This document shows positions 17,126-27,062 of a stretch of DNA of 64,000 nucleotides, piece after piece. How positions within the stretch are numbered: position 1 is the stretch's first letter; every line of letters begins with the position of its first letter. Below the pieces are notes generated by a model, which worked only from the letters and a program-made list of their open reading frames with translations, made no database searches and had not been told where the DNA came from. Position numbers and translations under genes: made by a program. This DNA comes from Maribacter algarum (ex Zhang et al. 2020) (GTDB lineage: Bacteria; Bacteroidota; Bacteroidia; Flavobacteriales; Flavobacteriaceae), in the NCBI RefSeq assembly GCF_005885635.1, contig NZ_VATY01000004.1, positions 124,001 to 188,000 of the forward strand. The letters run 5' to 3'.

Positions 17126-18293
17126 CTCTTTGACACCAAAACCACATATTCTCCCAATAATCATCATTTCCCAGTTTGCCTGTACCTCATTATGGTTTGC
17201 AGGCAATGCCATTGTAGACGAATTGACCATAAAGACCGGACTTGGAACTGAAATTATCGGCTATGTACTCTCTTCGGTACAGCTTGGTTTTATTACAGGA
17301 ACTTTAGTTTTCGCCATACTAATGATAGCTGATAGGTTTTCACCTTCCCGTGTTTTTATGGTTTGTGCTTTACTTGCGGCGGCTTGTAATTTGGTTTTAT
17401 TATCCGAAGAAATTTCTAAATGGACTTTGCTTTCCGCTCGTTTTGGAACTGGTTTTTTCTTAGCAGGAATTTATCCGGTAGGAATGAAAATCGCAGCTGA
17501 TTACTATGAAAAAGGATTAGGAAAGGCGCTTGGATTTTTAGTAGGGGCTCTTGTTTTCGGAACCGCACTACCCTATTTAGTAAGCGGTACGGACTTAGGA
17601 AGCAATCCAGATGCTGTTATAAAAACAGTATCGATGCTATCTGTTTTAGGGGGAGTTTTACTTTGGATTTCAGTCCCTAATGGACCCTTTCTCAAACCAA
17701 GCACCGAGCTACAATTAGACACAGGCTCCCAACTTTTTAAAATATCTGGATATCGAAAAGCTGCTTTTGGATATTTCGGTCATATGTGGGAACTCTATGC
17801 TTTTTGGGCATTTACTCCCTTGGCCATTAAAACCTTTAACCTCCTGAATTCAGAAACACTTTCTGTACCCCTATGGACAGGCATAATTATTTTCCTAGGG
17901 GGATTATCATGTAGTATTGGAGGAATTATCGCTCAAAAAACTGGAAGTCACAAAGTTGCCTCCAGAGCCCTTGCCTTGTCGGGATTATTATGTCTTCTTT
18001 CACCCCTACTCTTTCAATTACCAACTTCAATATTCTTATTAGGGTGGTGCCTTTGGGGAATGGCCGTCACGGCAGATTCGCCTCAGTTTTCTAATTTGGT
18101 AGCAAGCTCAATTCCTGCAGAACTTAAAGGAACTGGTTTGACATTAGTCAATTGTATCGGTTTTGCGATTAGCATTGTTAGTATTCAATTGCTGTCTTAT
18201 TTATCAGAAAGTATCAATCCGAAACACTTGTTTTTAATCCTCGCAATAGGACCTTTACTTGGCTTAGTCAGTCTTGGAAGGAAATCTTCTTAG
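17091..18293 (+). CDS. MFS transporter
   Basis: A 400-residue polytopic protein with about 12 hydrophobic segments and the MFS loop motif after TM2 (ILMIADRFSPSRVFMVC). Substrate unknown. The most upstream ATG (17091) overlaps the previous gene by 35 bp. A TTG at 17130 just after that gene's stop is an alternative, because the first hydrophobic helix (ILPIIIISQFACTSLWFAG) starts only about 18 residues in. Either way it is tightly packed behind the propeller gene and followed 11 bp later by the region leading to the M28 peptidase. Confidence 0.88.
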   Translation: MVRFPRLPLCDNSLTPKPHILPIIIISQFACTSLWFAGNAIVDELTIKTGLGTEIIGYVLSSVQLGFITGTLVFAILMIADRFSPSRVFMVCALLAAACNLVLLSEEISKWTLLSARFGTGFFLAGIYPVGMKIAADYYEKGLGKALGFLVGALVFGTALPYLVSGTDLGSNPDAVIKTVSMLSVLGGVLLWISVPNGPFLKPSTELQLDTGSQLFKISGYRKAAFGYFGHMWELYAFWAFTPLAIKTFNLLNSETLSVPLWTGIIIFLGGLSCSIGGIIAQKTGSHKVASRALALSGLLCLLSPLLFQLPTSIFLLGWCLWGMAVTADSPQFSNLVASSIPAELKGTGLTLVNCIGFAISIVSIQLLSYLSESINPKHLFLILAIGPLLGLVSLGRKSS

Positions 18294-18355
18294 AAACCGT
18301 TTTAATGATTAAACTCAAAGAATTACCGTATTTTAGAACGGACAAAATATGTATC

Positions 18356-19687
18356 ATGAAAAAAAATCTTTTACTATCAATTTTACTGGTTTCGACCTAT
18401 TCATTTTCTCAAACCGACCAACGTATTTATGACATCATTGATGCGGTTTCTGCAGAACGAATAGAAAAAGACATTACGACCTTAGCAAACTTCGGTACAC
18501 GGCATACCTTAAGCGATACCGTTTCAAATACCCGTGGAATAGGCGCTGCAAGACGATGGATTAAAAGTGAATTTGATAAAATTTCAACGGACTGTGATAA
18601 TTGCTTAGATGTTTCCTTCCAAAGAGACCTGGTAGAAAAGGGAAGGAATAATCGCATTGTAAAAGATGTATATATCGTAAATGTAGTAGCGATTCAAAAA
18701 GGAACAAAATATCCCAATCGCTACATTATCATGAGCGGGGATATTGATTCAAGAGTAAGCGATCCAACGAACTTCACAGATGATTCTCCTGGTGCAAACG
18801 ACAATGCCAGCGGAATGGCGGGTACCATAGAAGCAGCGAGAGTACTCTCTAAATACAAATTTGAAAGTAGTATCATTTATTTGGGACTTTCAGGAGAAGA
18901 GCAAGGTTTATTCGGCGGTCAAGGTTTAGTAAAACAAATGAAAGCAAACGGTTGGGAAATCACTGGGATTTTTAATAATGACATGATAGGAAACATCACT
19001 GGTGTTGATGGCGTCATTAGCAATCGTGATTTTAGAATTTTCTCAGAACCTGTTCCTGCTACAGAAACAGAAAAACAAAGAAAGGCTAGACGTTTTTATG
19101 GTGGAGAAGTTGATGGCGTTTCGCGTCAATTAGCTCGTTATGTGGATAAAACTACCAAAACTTATATGCCTGAAATGAATCCCATGATGATTTATCGTTT
19201 GGATAGATTTGGTCGTGGTGGTCACCACCGCCCTTTCAATGATGCCGGTTATGCAGGTATCCGTATTATGGAAGCGCACGAAAACTATACGCAACAACAT
19301 CAAGATATTCGCACGGAAAACGGAATCAATTATGGCGATGTTTTAGAACATGTCAATTTTGATTACGCCAAAAAGTTAACTGCCGTGAATGCTATCAATA
19401 TGGCATCTTTGGCTTGGGCACCGGCAGCTCCAGAAAAAGTGGAAATCGGCGGAATCGTAGAACCTTCGGCCAAATTTAAATGGACTAAAGTTGATGATGC
19501 CGTCGGTTATAAAATCTATTGGAGAGATACCACTTCCCCAACCTGGGATAACAGCCGATTTGTTGGCGATGTATCTGAATATACGTTAGATGGCATCGTT
19601 ATTGATAATTTCTTTTTCGGAGTTTCCGCAGTAGGGAAAGATGGATTTGAAAGTCCGGTTGTTTTTCCCAATGCGGTTTTTCGTTGA
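18356..19687 (+). CDS. Secreted M28 family zinc aminopeptidase with Fn3-like C-terminus
   Basis: About 443 residues from the ATG at 18356, which gives a clean signal peptide (MKKNLLLSILLVSTYSFSQ). An upstream ATG at 18305 adds a charged leader and is less likely. Two-zinc M28 ligands are visible: Asp in TDDSPGANDNASG, the Glu pair in YLGLSGEEQGLFGG, Asp in FNNDMIGN, and a C-terminal His in EAHENYTQQHQD. The last 90 residues (KFKWTKVDDAVGYKIYWRD) look like a fibronectin type III module. Expected to be an envelope or periplasmic exopeptidase. Confidence 0.88.
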   Translation: MKKNLLLSILLVSTYSFSQTDQRIYDIIDAVSAERIEKDITTLANFGTRHTLSDTVSNTRGIGAARRWIKSEFDKISTDCDNCLDVSFQRDLVEKGRNNRIVKDVYIVNVVAIQKGTKYPNRYIIMSGDIDSRVSDPTNFTDDSPGANDNASGMAGTIEAARVLSKYKFESSIIYLGLSGEEQGLFGGQGLVKQMKANGWEITGIFNNDMIGNITGVDGVISNRDFRIFSEPVPATETEKQRKARRFYGGEVDGVSRQLARYVDKTTKTYMPEMNPMMIYRLDRFGRGGHHRPFNDAGYAGIRIMEAHENYTQQHQDIRTENGINYGDVLEHVNFDYAKKLTAVNAINMASLAWAPAAPEKVEIGGIVEPSAKFKWTKVDDAVGYKIYWRDTTSPTWDNSRFVGDVSEYTLDGIVIDNFFFGVSAVGKDGFESPVVFPNAVFR

Positions 19688-19712
19688 AAAATAAATACCA
19701 ACTCTTCAACTC

Positions 19713-19741
19713 CAATTTCCAAAAAGAGATTTTGGAAATTG
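19713..19741 (+). terminator. Hairpin between M28 and M1 peptidase genes
   Basis: Twelve-base inverted repeat CAATTTCCAAAA (19713-19724) and TTTTGGAAATTG (19730-19741). There is no strong T tract, so termination is uncertain. Confidence 0.35.
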
Positions 19742-19791
19742 TTGCTTGCTATTTGGGATTTTAAATTTTTGACTTACTTGAAATCATAACC

Positions 19792-21405
19792 ATGAAGAAC
19801 ACTTTATTAATTCTAATACTGACATTCACTACGAGCTTGTTTAGTCAACAATTTTCCAAACAAGATACCCTTCGTGGAAGCATCACACCAGAACGTGCTT
19901 GGTGGGATTTGAATTATTACCACCTCGATATTGAAGTGAATCCCGATGAGAAGTATATTTCGGGTACCAATACCATTCGTTACAAGGTTTTGAAAAAAAA
20001 GAATAAGGTGTTGCAAGTAGATTTGCAACCTCCACTAAAGATTGAAAAAGTAACACAAAACGGGAAAATATTAGACGTAGTTTCAAATGGAAACGCACAT
20101 TTTGTTCACTTAAAGAAAAAGCAAAAAAAAGGGAGGTATTACGAAATTATCATCCATTATTCCGGGTATCCCAAAGAAGCAGTTCGAGCCCCGTGGGACG
20201 GAGGTTTTTCATGGAAAAAAGATGCCAACGGAAAACATTTTGTAGCAACCTCTTGCCAAGGGTTGGGTGCAAGTGTCTGGTGGCCCAACAAAGACCATAT
20301 GTACGACGAAGTGGACAGCATGGCAGTTAGTGTGAAAGTGCCGAAAGGTTTAATGAACGTTTCAAACGGTAGATTGCGAAAAGTGGATAAAGAAACAAAT
20401 ACCTACCACTGGTTTGTTAAGAACCCAATCAACAATTACGGTGTTAATGTCAATATTGGTGACTATGTTCACTTTGGAGAGAAGTACCAAGGCGAAAAAG
20501 GGGAACTCGATATGGACTATTATGTCCTCCGTGATGATTTGGAGAAAGCAAAAGAGCAATTCAAAGATGCTCCTAAGATGATGAAGGCCTTTGAGCATTG
20601 GTTTGGACCTTATCCCTTTTATGAGGATAGCTTTAAGTTGGTACAAGTGCCTTATTTAGGTATGGAACACCAAAGTTCAGTCACCTACGGAAACCAATGG
20701 CAGCAAGGCTATTTAGGAAGGGATTTATCCAGCACCGGTTGGGGACTAAAATTTGATTTTATCATTATACATGAAGCAGGTCATGAGTGGTTTGCCAATA
20801 ATATCACATATAAAGATGCAGCAGATATGTGGGTGCATGAAGGGTTTACCTCGTATTCTGAGAACATCTTCTTGGACTATCATTACGGTAAAGAGGCTGC
20901 GGAAGATTATGTTATTGGACTACGTCAAAACATAGTTAATGATAAACCTGTTATTGGTCCTTACGATGTCAATCAAGAAGGCAGTAAGGATATGTATTAT
21001 AAAGGTTCAAATCTTTTACACACTATCCGTCAACTGATAAATGATGATGAGAAATGGCGGCAAATCCTTCGAGGACTTAATAAAGATTTCTACCATCAAA
21101 CGGTGACAACACAGGAAATTGAAAATTATATTTCAGAGAAAGCAGGAATGGATTTATCCATGGTCTTTGACCAATACTTACGAACTGCCGATATTCCAGT
21201 TTTGGAATATGAACTGAGTGACAATGTTTTAAAATATAGGTATACCAATGTTATCGACGGTTTTGATATGCCATTGCAGGTATTTTTGGGGGATAAAGCA
21301 CATGCACTTAAACCAAGTACGGAATGGAATACGGATAAAATAGAAGGATTACCAGAATTTAAGGTAGACCGCAATTATTACATAAACAGCAAAAAATTAA
21401 ATTAA
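19792..21405 (+). CDS. M1 family metallopeptidase (aminopeptidase-like), exported
   Basis: A 537-residue gluzincin with a signal peptide ending near residue 19 (SLFSQ). The M1 exopeptidase-type motif GMEHQS is followed by the zinc site HEAGHEWFANN and, 18 residues on, WVHEGFTSYSE carrying the third ligand Glu. A downstream Tyr in YYKGSNLLHTIRQ fits the catalytic Tyr. The protein is shorter than classical M1 enzymes and lacks the large C-terminal domain, as many Bacteroidota homologues do. Following the M28 peptidase, it probably belongs to envelope peptide breakdown. Confidence 0.9.
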   Translation: MKNTLLILILTFTTSLFSQQFSKQDTLRGSITPERAWWDLNYYHLDIEVNPDEKYISGTNTIRYKVLKKKNKVLQVDLQPPLKIEKVTQNGKILDVVSNGNAHFVHLKKKQKKGRYYEIIIHYSGYPKEAVRAPWDGGFSWKKDANGKHFVATSCQGLGASVWWPNKDHMYDEVDSMAVSVKVPKGLMNVSNGRLRKVDKETNTYHWFVKNPINNYGVNVNIGDYVHFGEKYQGEKGELDMDYYVLRDDLEKAKEQFKDAPKMMKAFEHWFGPYPFYEDSFKLVQVPYLGMEHQSSVTYGNQWQQGYLGRDLSSTGWGLKFDFIIIHEAGHEWFANNITYKDAADMWVHEGFTSYSENIFLDYHYGKEAAEDYVIGLRQNIVNDKPVIGPYDVNQEGSKDMYYKGSNLLHTIRQLINDDEKWRQILRGLNKDFYHQTVTTQEIENYISEKAGMDLSMVFDQYLRTADIPVLEYELSDNVLKYRYTNVIDGFDMPLQVFLGDKAHALKPSTEWNTDKIEGLPEFKVDRNYYINSKKLN

Positions 21406-21435
21406 TATTATTCTTTAATTCTTAACTAAAACCTT

Positions 21436-21855
21436 ATGAAATATATATCGCTACTAGTTCTGTTTTTTATGTCTGGGCTATCCTATGGTCAAGGAATTAT
21501 TGGGCAATGGGAAACCTATGATGATGAAACCAACCAAAAGAAAGCACTTATAGAAATCTATCAAACCAATGATAGTTTCTACGCAAAAATAGTTGAGAGC
21601 TACGTCAAAGGTACCAGTGGTATTTGCGAAAAATGTGAGGGAGCCAAAAAAGACCAACCCATAGCGGGCCTCGTTATTATAGAAGACCTAAAGGAAGATG
21701 ATGATGAATTTAATGGAGGGACTATTCTGGACCCCGAAAATGGCAAAACATACAAGTGCTATTTACAACTTTTAGAAACCAATAAACTAAAAGTAAGAGG
21801 TTATCTAGGCTTTTCACTGCTTGGTCGAACACAATATTGGCGCAGAAAAGAGTAA
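21436..21855 (+). CDS. DUF2147 family exported protein
   Basis: A 139-residue protein with a signal peptide (cleavage near SGLSYG). The mature part fits DUF2147: GQWETYDDETNQKKALIEIY at the start, CEKCEG in the middle, DPENGKTYKCYLQL, and LKVRGYLGFSLLGRTQYWRR at the end. It lies 30 bp after the M1 peptidase gene. Function is unknown for the family, which is a lipocalin-like beta barrel in the envelope. Confidence 0.9.
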   Translation: MKYISLLVLFFMSGLSYGQGIIGQWETYDDETNQKKALIEIYQTNDSFYAKIVESYVKGTSGICEKCEGAKKDQPIAGLVIIEDLKEDDDEFNGGTILDPENGKTYKCYLQLLETNKLKVRGYLGFSLLGRTQYWRRKE

Positions 21856-21866
21856 ATAAAACGCGC

Positions 21867-22820
21867 TTAACTTTTCAAATACTCCAAAACGTTATTCTCA
21901 ATACGTTCCTGAATATTTGAAATATCTGCTTTTTCAAATGTCTCTCCAGTTATATTCTCGTATAACTCAATATAGCGTTCGGAAACAGATTCTATGTATT
22001 CATCGGACATATAAGGTACGTTTTGTCCTTCCAATCCCTGAAAGTTGTTTGCAATTAACCATTGGCGAACAAACTCCTTCGAAAGTTGCTTTTGAGCTTC
22101 TCCTCTATCTTGGCGTACTTCATAGCCATCCGCATAGAAATAACGCGAAGAATCTGGCGTGTGGATTTCATCTATTAATACAATCTTACCGTCCTTGGTT
22201 TTTCCGAATTCGTATTTCGTATCTACTAAAATTAGTCCTCTTTCAGCGGCGATTTCGGTCCCACGTTGAAATAAGGCTTTGGTATACTTTTCAAGAACTC
22301 CATAATCCTCCACAGAAACGATTCCTCTTTTTAAAATATCTTCTTTCGAAATATCCTCATCATGGTCTCCTTGCTCAGCTTTGGTTGCAGGTGTAATAAT
22401 AGGTTCAGGGAATTTGTCATTCTCCTGCATTCCTTCGGGCATCGGTACACCGCATAACATTCTTTGTCCTGCTTTGTACTCACGTGCAGCATGTCCTGAC
22501 ATGTATCCTCGGATAACCATTTCGACCATAAATGGTTCGCACGCAGCACCAACTGCCACATTTGGGTCGGGAGTAGCACTTAACCAGTTCGGTACGATAT
22601 CTTCCGTAGCTGCCATCATTTTAGTGGCTATCTGATTTAATATTTGTCCTTTAAAGGGAATCCCTTTTGGCATGACAACATCAAAAGCTGAAAGCCTATC
22701 TGTGGCTATCATTACAAGGACATCATCTTCTAAAGCATATACTTCTCTGACCTTTCCTTTGTAAACACTTTTTTGATTTGGGAAATTGAAATTGGTATCG
22801 GTTATTGTATTACTACTCAT
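21867..22820 (-). CDS. purC: Phosphoribosylaminoimidazole-succinocarboxamide synthase
   Basis: About 317 residues from the ATG at 22820. A start 16 codons upstream (22868) is a less likely extension. The enzyme joins CAIR and aspartate with ATP in purine biosynthesis. The typical opening is [35 protein letters not shown], and conserved [27 protein letters not shown] and [12 protein letters not shown] follow. The longer form, with an extended C-terminus, is the one common in Bacteroidota. It is convergent with the DUF2147 gene and lies downstream of phoH on the same strand. Confidence 0.96.
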   Translation of the reverse strand: MSSNTITDTNFNFPNQKSVYKGKVREVYALEDDVLVMIATDRLSAFDVVMPKGIPFKGQILNQIATKMMAATEDIVPNWLSATPDPNVAVGAACEPFMVEMVIRGYMSGHAAREYKAGQRMLCGVPMPEGMQENDKFPEPIITPATKAEQGDHDEDISKEDILKRGIVSVEDYGVLEKYTKALFQRGTEIAAERGLILVDTKYEFGKTKDGKIVLIDEIHTPDSSRYFYADGYEVRQDRGEAQKQLSKEFVRQWLIANNFQGLEGQNVPYMSDEYIESVSERYIELYENITGETFEKADISNIQERIENNVLEYLKS

Positions 22821-22920
22821 AATTGATTTTACTTGTGACCATCCGATTTTTGTGGACACGAATTTCACTAATTTTCACGAATGAATTACTTTTCGGCTAC
22901 TGCTAACTGCCTACTAAAAA

Positions 22921-23874
22921 CTAATTTTGGTGCTCTATACTTTTATACGCCGAAATAACCTTTTTGACTAGTTTGTGACGAATAACGTCCTTGTCATCCA
23001 AATGAATCACTGAAATTCCTTCTACATTTTGCAAAACAAGTATCGCCTCTTTTAATCCTGAAATAACCCGCCTAGGCAAATCTATCTGTCCCGGGTCTCC
23101 GGTTATTAAAAATTTTGCATTTTTCCCCATACGCGTCAAGAACATTTTCATCTGGGCGTGGGTTGTATTCTGTGCTTCATCTAGAATTACAAAAGCATTG
23201 TCCAATGTCCGTCCTCGCATAAAGGCCATGGGCGCAATTTGAATGGTTCCATTTTCTATATAATGGGTCAGTTTTTCTGGAGAAATCATATCCCGTAAGG
23301 CATCATAAAGCGGTTGCATGTAGGGGTCTAATTTTTCCTTTAAATCCCCAGGAAGAAATCCTAAATTCTCTCCAGCTTCAACCGCAGGCCTTGTTAAAAT
23401 AATTCGTTTTACCTGCTTCTCTTTTAATGCTTTAACTGCTAAAGCAACTCCGGTATATGTTTTTCCGGTTCCTGCAGGACCAATGGCAAAAACCATATCG
23501 TTTTTCTTCGCTGCATCGACCAATTTTCGTTGGTTGGCCGTCTGCGCTTTTATCAATCTACCAGCTACACCATGAACCAAGGTTTCACCAGCTTTTTCCG
23601 AAGATTTAGTCTCATCAGCACCCGTTGAAGTAAGTACACGTTCTATGGAATTTTCATCAATCTTATTGTACTTAATGAAGTGATTTGCCAACATATCAAA
23701 GCGCTTGTCAAATTCTTCAAGTAGTTCTTCATCGCCGTAGGCTTTTATCTTGCTACCGCGGGCAACAATCTTGAGTTTCGGAAAATATTTTTTGATTAAG
23801 TTGATATTCTCGTTTCCCTGACCAAAAAATTCTCTGGGACTGATATCTGTGAGTTCTAGTATAAGTTCGTTCAA
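22921..23874 (-). CDS. PhoH family ATPase
   Basis: A 317-residue PhoH/YbeZ-type protein. The Walker A motif GPAGTGKTYTGVALAV lies near residue 130, Walker B is FVILDEAQNTTHAQM, and an N-terminal KH-like region (LKIVARGSKIKAYGDEE) is visible. It probably acts on RNA (ribosome or mRNA related). The start codon is TTG at 23874 (minus strand). No ATG nearby would keep the N-terminal domain. It faces the SAM hydroxide adenosyltransferase gene across a 138-bp divergent promoter region. Confidence 0.93.
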   Translation of the reverse strand: MNELILELTDISPREFFGQGNENINLIKKYFPKLKIVARGSKIKAYGDEELLEEFDKRFDMLANHFIKYNKIDENSIERVLTSTGADETKSSEKAGETLVHGVAGRLIKAQTANQRKLVDAAKKNDMVFAIGPAGTGKTYTGVALAVKALKEKQVKRIILTRPAVEAGENLGFLPGDLKEKLDPYMQPLYDALRDMISPEKLTHYIENGTIQIAPMAFMRGRTLDNAFVILDEAQNTTHAQMKMFLTRMGKNAKFLITGDPGQIDLPRRVISGLKEAILVLQNVEGISVIHLDDKDVIRHKLVKKVISAYKSIEHQN

Positions 23875-24012
23875 AAAGTGAGGTGTTTGTGTTATGCCGA
23901 GAAATATAATTTCGCTAGGCTGTTTTTTTGATTAATTTTACAGTACAAATTCGTTCGATAAAAGTAATCAAATTATACCTTTTATTAACCAAAAACATAT
24001 CAACATTGCTGC

Positions 24013-24843
24013 ATGGCAATCATCACCCTTACTACTGATTTCGGACTCAAAGACCACTTCGTAGGCGCCCTAAAAGGCAGTATCTACAAAGAACTGCCCG
24101 ATGCCAAAATTGTTGATATTTCGCATGGTATTAGTCCGTTCAATATTCAAGAATGCGCTTATATTTTAGAGAACTCGTATAAAAGCTTTCCTGATGGTAC
24201 CATTCATATTATCGGAGTGGATTCAGAACCAACTCAGGAGAATCAGCATATTGCGGTACTACTTGATGGTCATTACTTTATTACATCGAACAATGGCGTA
24301 ATTGGTTTGTTGACCTCAGAAATCAATCCAGAGAAAGTTGTGGAAATTAATATTCCCAATCCGCTTCATGGTTCTTTTCCGGTAATGGACGTTTTTATTC
24401 AAGTTGCCTGTCATATTGCCCGTGGTGGTACCTTAGAGGTTGTTGGCAAAGCCTTTGACCAATTGAAAGACCTTACCGGATTTCAGCCTATGGTAACGGA
24501 TAGCGGGAACAAAATCATTGGGAGTGTGATATATATTGATAATTACGGCAACGTGGTTACCAATATTCGAAAGAAGTTCTTTGATGCCTACAGGAAAGGA
24601 AGGGATTTCGAACTAAATGCACGAACAACCAAAATCAAACAGATTCATAATAAATACAGCGACATTATCAATTTTAGCCTTGAAAAAGAGAAACGCAAAG
24701 GAGCTGGTGATTTACTGGCGCTGTTTAATTCATCAGAATATATCGAGCTTGCCATTTATAAAAGTGATTTGAATACAGTGGGAGGAGCCTCTTCCTTACT
24801 CGGTCTCGACTATAGAGATACCATAACCATAAACTTCCTTTAA
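24013..24843 (+). CDS. SAM hydroxide adenosyltransferase (DUF62) family
   Basis: A 276-residue protein of the family that cleaves S-adenosylmethionine with hydroxide (or halide in fluorinase relatives). Conserved features: the N-terminal ITLTTDFGLKDHFVGALKG, VDISHGISPFNIQECAY, and the C-terminal GSVIYIDNYGNVVTNI. The hydroxide-adding housekeeping activity is the default reading. Nothing here suggests a halogenase. The following ABM gene starts at the base after its stop, so the two are co-transcribed. Confidence 0.9.
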   Translation: MAIITLTTDFGLKDHFVGALKGSIYKELPDAKIVDISHGISPFNIQECAYILENSYKSFPDGTIHIIGVDSEPTQENQHIAVLLDGHYFITSNNGVIGLLTSEINPEKVVEINIPNPLHGSFPVMDVFIQVACHIARGGTLEVVGKAFDQLKDLTGFQPMVTDSGNKIIGSVIYIDNYGNVVTNIRKKFFDAYRKGRDFELNARTTKIKQIHNKYSDIINFSLEKEKRKGAGDLLALFNSSEYIELAIYKSDLNTVGGASSLLGLDYRDTITINFL

Positions 24844-25140
24844 ATGTTTGTTCGTATTGTAAAAATGAAGTTTGTAAAGGAAAATATTCCTTTGTTTAAA
24901 GCGGTTTTCGAAGAAAGCAAACAAACTATTAGAAGCTCTGAAGGATGCACTTTTCTTGAATTGTATCAGGATAAAAAAGACAAAACCATATTTTTCACCT
25001 ACAGTTACTGGGAAGAAGAAGCAAACCTCGAGACGTATAGAAATTCAGACTTCTTCAAATTAGTTTGGGCTCGTACTAAAGTTCTATTTTCCGCTAAGCC
25101 GGAAGCTTGGAGTGTAAACAAGGTTGAAAGCTTGCCATGA
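24844..25140 (+). CDS. Antibiotic biosynthesis monooxygenase (ABM) domain protein
   Basis: A 98-residue dimeric ferredoxin-like ABM domain. The beta strand with CTFLELYQDKKDKTIFFTYSYWEEE and the final FSAKPEAWSVNKVE are typical. In this family small proteins act as cofactor-free monooxygenases or signal-degrading enzymes, and the reaction here is unknown. The ATG abuts the TAA of the upstream gene. Confidence 0.85.
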   Translation: MFVRIVKMKFVKENIPLFKAVFEESKQTIRSSEGCTFLELYQDKKDKTIFFTYSYWEEEANLETYRNSDFFKLVWARTKVLFSAKPEAWSVNKVESLP

Positions 25141-25441
25141 GACTTTCTCCCGAAGGGAATAATCCACAGTTATAAACATTTCAGTTTTGAAATAAAACCT
25201 CGTATCTACAGCGATTCTCTGTCTCACCCAATATTCTCATTGGAAATCCTAGTATTTCAAAGCATTACCTCCCATTTACATACTAAGATTCCGTATTTTT
25301 AAGCTTTCGAAAAAAGCTCAGAAGTGTTAATAAGTTTGTTTCGATAAAAACCCGAATTCAAATATCTTTGTTTGTCTGGGAGACGTAGTGTACTGCATCT
25401 CTTTTGTATCAAAAAAACGAACTCTACTAAATAAAACGCAC
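25141..25441. other. Intergenic region upstream of dnaN
   Basis: Non-coding stretch of 301 bp. The only structure I can support is the dnaN promoter box at 25363-25370. An in-frame ATG at 25388 would extend dnaN by 18 residues and is probably not used. Confidence 0.5.
25363..25370 (+). promoter_or_regulatory. -7 box of dnaN
   Basis: TATCTTTG matches TAnnTTTG. TTTC at 25339-25342 sits 20 bp upstream in the -33 position. The expected transcript start is near 25376. Confidence 0.5.
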
Positions 25442-26560
25442 ATGAAGTTTATAGTATCCAGCACTTATTTATTGAAACAGCTACAAGTTTTAGGCGGTGT
25501 TATCAATAATAGCAACACCTTGCCTATTTTGGATAATTTCTTGTTCGATTTAAAACAAAATAAACTGACCGTTTCAGCATCGGATTTAGAAACTACTATG
25601 AGTTCCGTTCTGAATGTAGACTCTGATAATGAAGGAGTTATCGCGGTTCCGGCACGTTTGTTATTGGAAACTTTAAAGACTTTTCCTGAGCAACCTTTGA
25701 CTTTTGTTGTTGAAGATAACAATACAGTTGAAATAAGCTCTAACCATGGTAAATATGCTTTGGCATATGCGGATGGAGCAGAATTCCCGAAAGCTGTAGA
25801 ATTAGCGAATCCAAGTTCGACAACAATTTTAGGGGATATTCTTGCCACTGCTATAAATAAAACAATTTTTGCTGCCGGCAACGATGATTTACGCCCCGTA
25901 ATGAGTGGTGTTTTTTTTCAGTTTTCTCCGGAAAACTTAACCTTCGTTGCAACGGATGCACATAAATTGGTGAAGTACCAACGCGAAGATGTTTCTGCAT
26001 CACAGGTTGCAGAGTTTATAATGCCTAAAAAACCTTTGAATCTTTTAAAGGGAATTTTAGCAGGAAGCGAATCTGATGTAGTAATTGAATATAACGATAG
26101 TAATGCCAAATTCAGTTTTGATGATACGGAATTGATTTGTCGTTTGATTGATGGGAAATACCCTAACTATGAAGCGGTGATTCCGAAGGAAAATCCAAAT
26201 ATGCTTACGATTTCAAGAAACCAGTTTTTGAGTTCTGTACGTAGGGTTTCTATATTTTCAAATAAAACCACGCATCAAATCCGTTTGAAGATTGCTGGTG
26301 CTGAATTAAATATATCCGCAGAGGATATAGATTACAGCAACAGAGCAGAAGAACGTCTGACTTGCGCCTACCAAGGTGATGATATGCAAATCGGATTCAA
26401 CTCACGCTTCTTAACTGAAATGCTGAACAACCTAACTTCGGATGAAGTTTCGTTAGAAATGAGTTTACCCAATAGAGCGGGAATCTTAACGCCCTCTGAC
26501 GGTTTGGATGAAGGTGAACATGTTACTATGCTCGTAATGCCAGTGATGCTAAATAGCTAG
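25442..26560 (+). CDS. dnaN: DNA polymerase III beta subunit (sliding clamp)
   Basis: 372 residues from the ATG at 25442, the normal clamp length. Three repeated clamp domains are visible, with MKFIVSSTYLLKQLQVLGGVI at the start, AEFIMPKKPLNLLKG in the middle, YPNYEAVIPKENPNMLTISR, and the C-terminal MPVMLNS (the peptide-binding pocket tail). It encircles DNA and tethers the replicase. It is a single gene with its own promoter and a terminator downstream. In this window it is not next to dnaA or recF. Confidence 0.96.
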   Translation: MKFIVSSTYLLKQLQVLGGVINNSNTLPILDNFLFDLKQNKLTVSASDLETTMSSVLNVDSDNEGVIAVPARLLLETLKTFPEQPLTFVVEDNNTVEISSNHGKYALAYADGAEFPKAVELANPSSTTILGDILATAINKTIFAAGNDDLRPVMSGVFFQFSPENLTFVATDAHKLVKYQREDVSASQVAEFIMPKKPLNLLKGILAGSESDVVIEYNDSNAKFSFDDTELICRLIDGKYPNYEAVIPKENPNMLTISRNQFLSSVRRVSIFSNKTTHQIRLKIAGAELNISAEDIDYSNRAEERLTCAYQGDDMQIGFNSRFLTEMLNNLTSDEVSLEMSLPNRAGILTPSDGLDEGEHVTMLVMPVMLNS

Positions 26561-26580
26561 AAACACTTTATACTATAGAA

Positions 26581-26609
26581 AAACCCTGAAGCAAATGCTT
26601 CAGGGTTTT
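26581..26609. terminator. Bidirectional terminator after dnaN
   Basis: Thirteen-base inverted repeat AAACCCTGAAGCA (26581-26593) and TGCTTCAGGGTTT (26596-26608), with A and T runs flanking it. It separates dnaN from the convergent DUF4870 gene. Confidence 0.88.
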
Positions 26610-26631
26610 ATATTTGAAATACTATTGTATT

Positions 26632-26994
26632 CTAGATAAATTTAATCGTTGAGAAGTAACTTGGTGCTTCTCCGTTTGCAGCTCTTACTGCATTTACAAT
26701 AGGAAGTATAAAACCTATAATCCCCACATAAATAAAGCCTAGAATTCCAAGTCCGAACAACAAGATTGCCGGGAAACTTAACACGAATAACAAAATCATA
26801 GTCAACTGAAAGTTGATGATTGACCTACCGTGTTCGTCCATTCCATGAACGGAATCCTTTGAGCTTAACCAAATTACTAGTGGTACTATTAATCCACCGA
26901 AACCGGTAAGGTATGTTAATAATTGAGATGCATGTGTTAAGGCTAACAATTGGTTGTCAGTCCTTTGAATTGATTTTTGATTGATGATTTCCAT
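26632..26994 (-). CDS. DUF4870 family membrane protein
   Basis: A 120-residue protein with three hydrophobic segments and the family pattern: LALTHASQLLTYLTGFGGLIVPLVIWL, then HGMDEHGRSIINFQLTMILL, and a C-terminal pair of helices. Small integral membrane protein of unknown function (Tic20/DUF4870-like). It is a single gene, convergent with dnaN. Confidence 0.85.
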   Translation of the reverse strand: MEIINQKSIQRTDNQLLALTHASQLLTYLTGFGGLIVPLVIWLSSKDSVHGMDEHGRSIINFQLTMILLFVLSFPAILLFGLGILGFIYVGIIGFILPIVNAVRAANGEAPSYFSTIKFI

Positions 26995-27062
26995 AATATC
27001 TATTTTAGGGGTTCTTACTAATATGACGGGTTTTATGGAAATTTGTTACACTTTCTAAATAA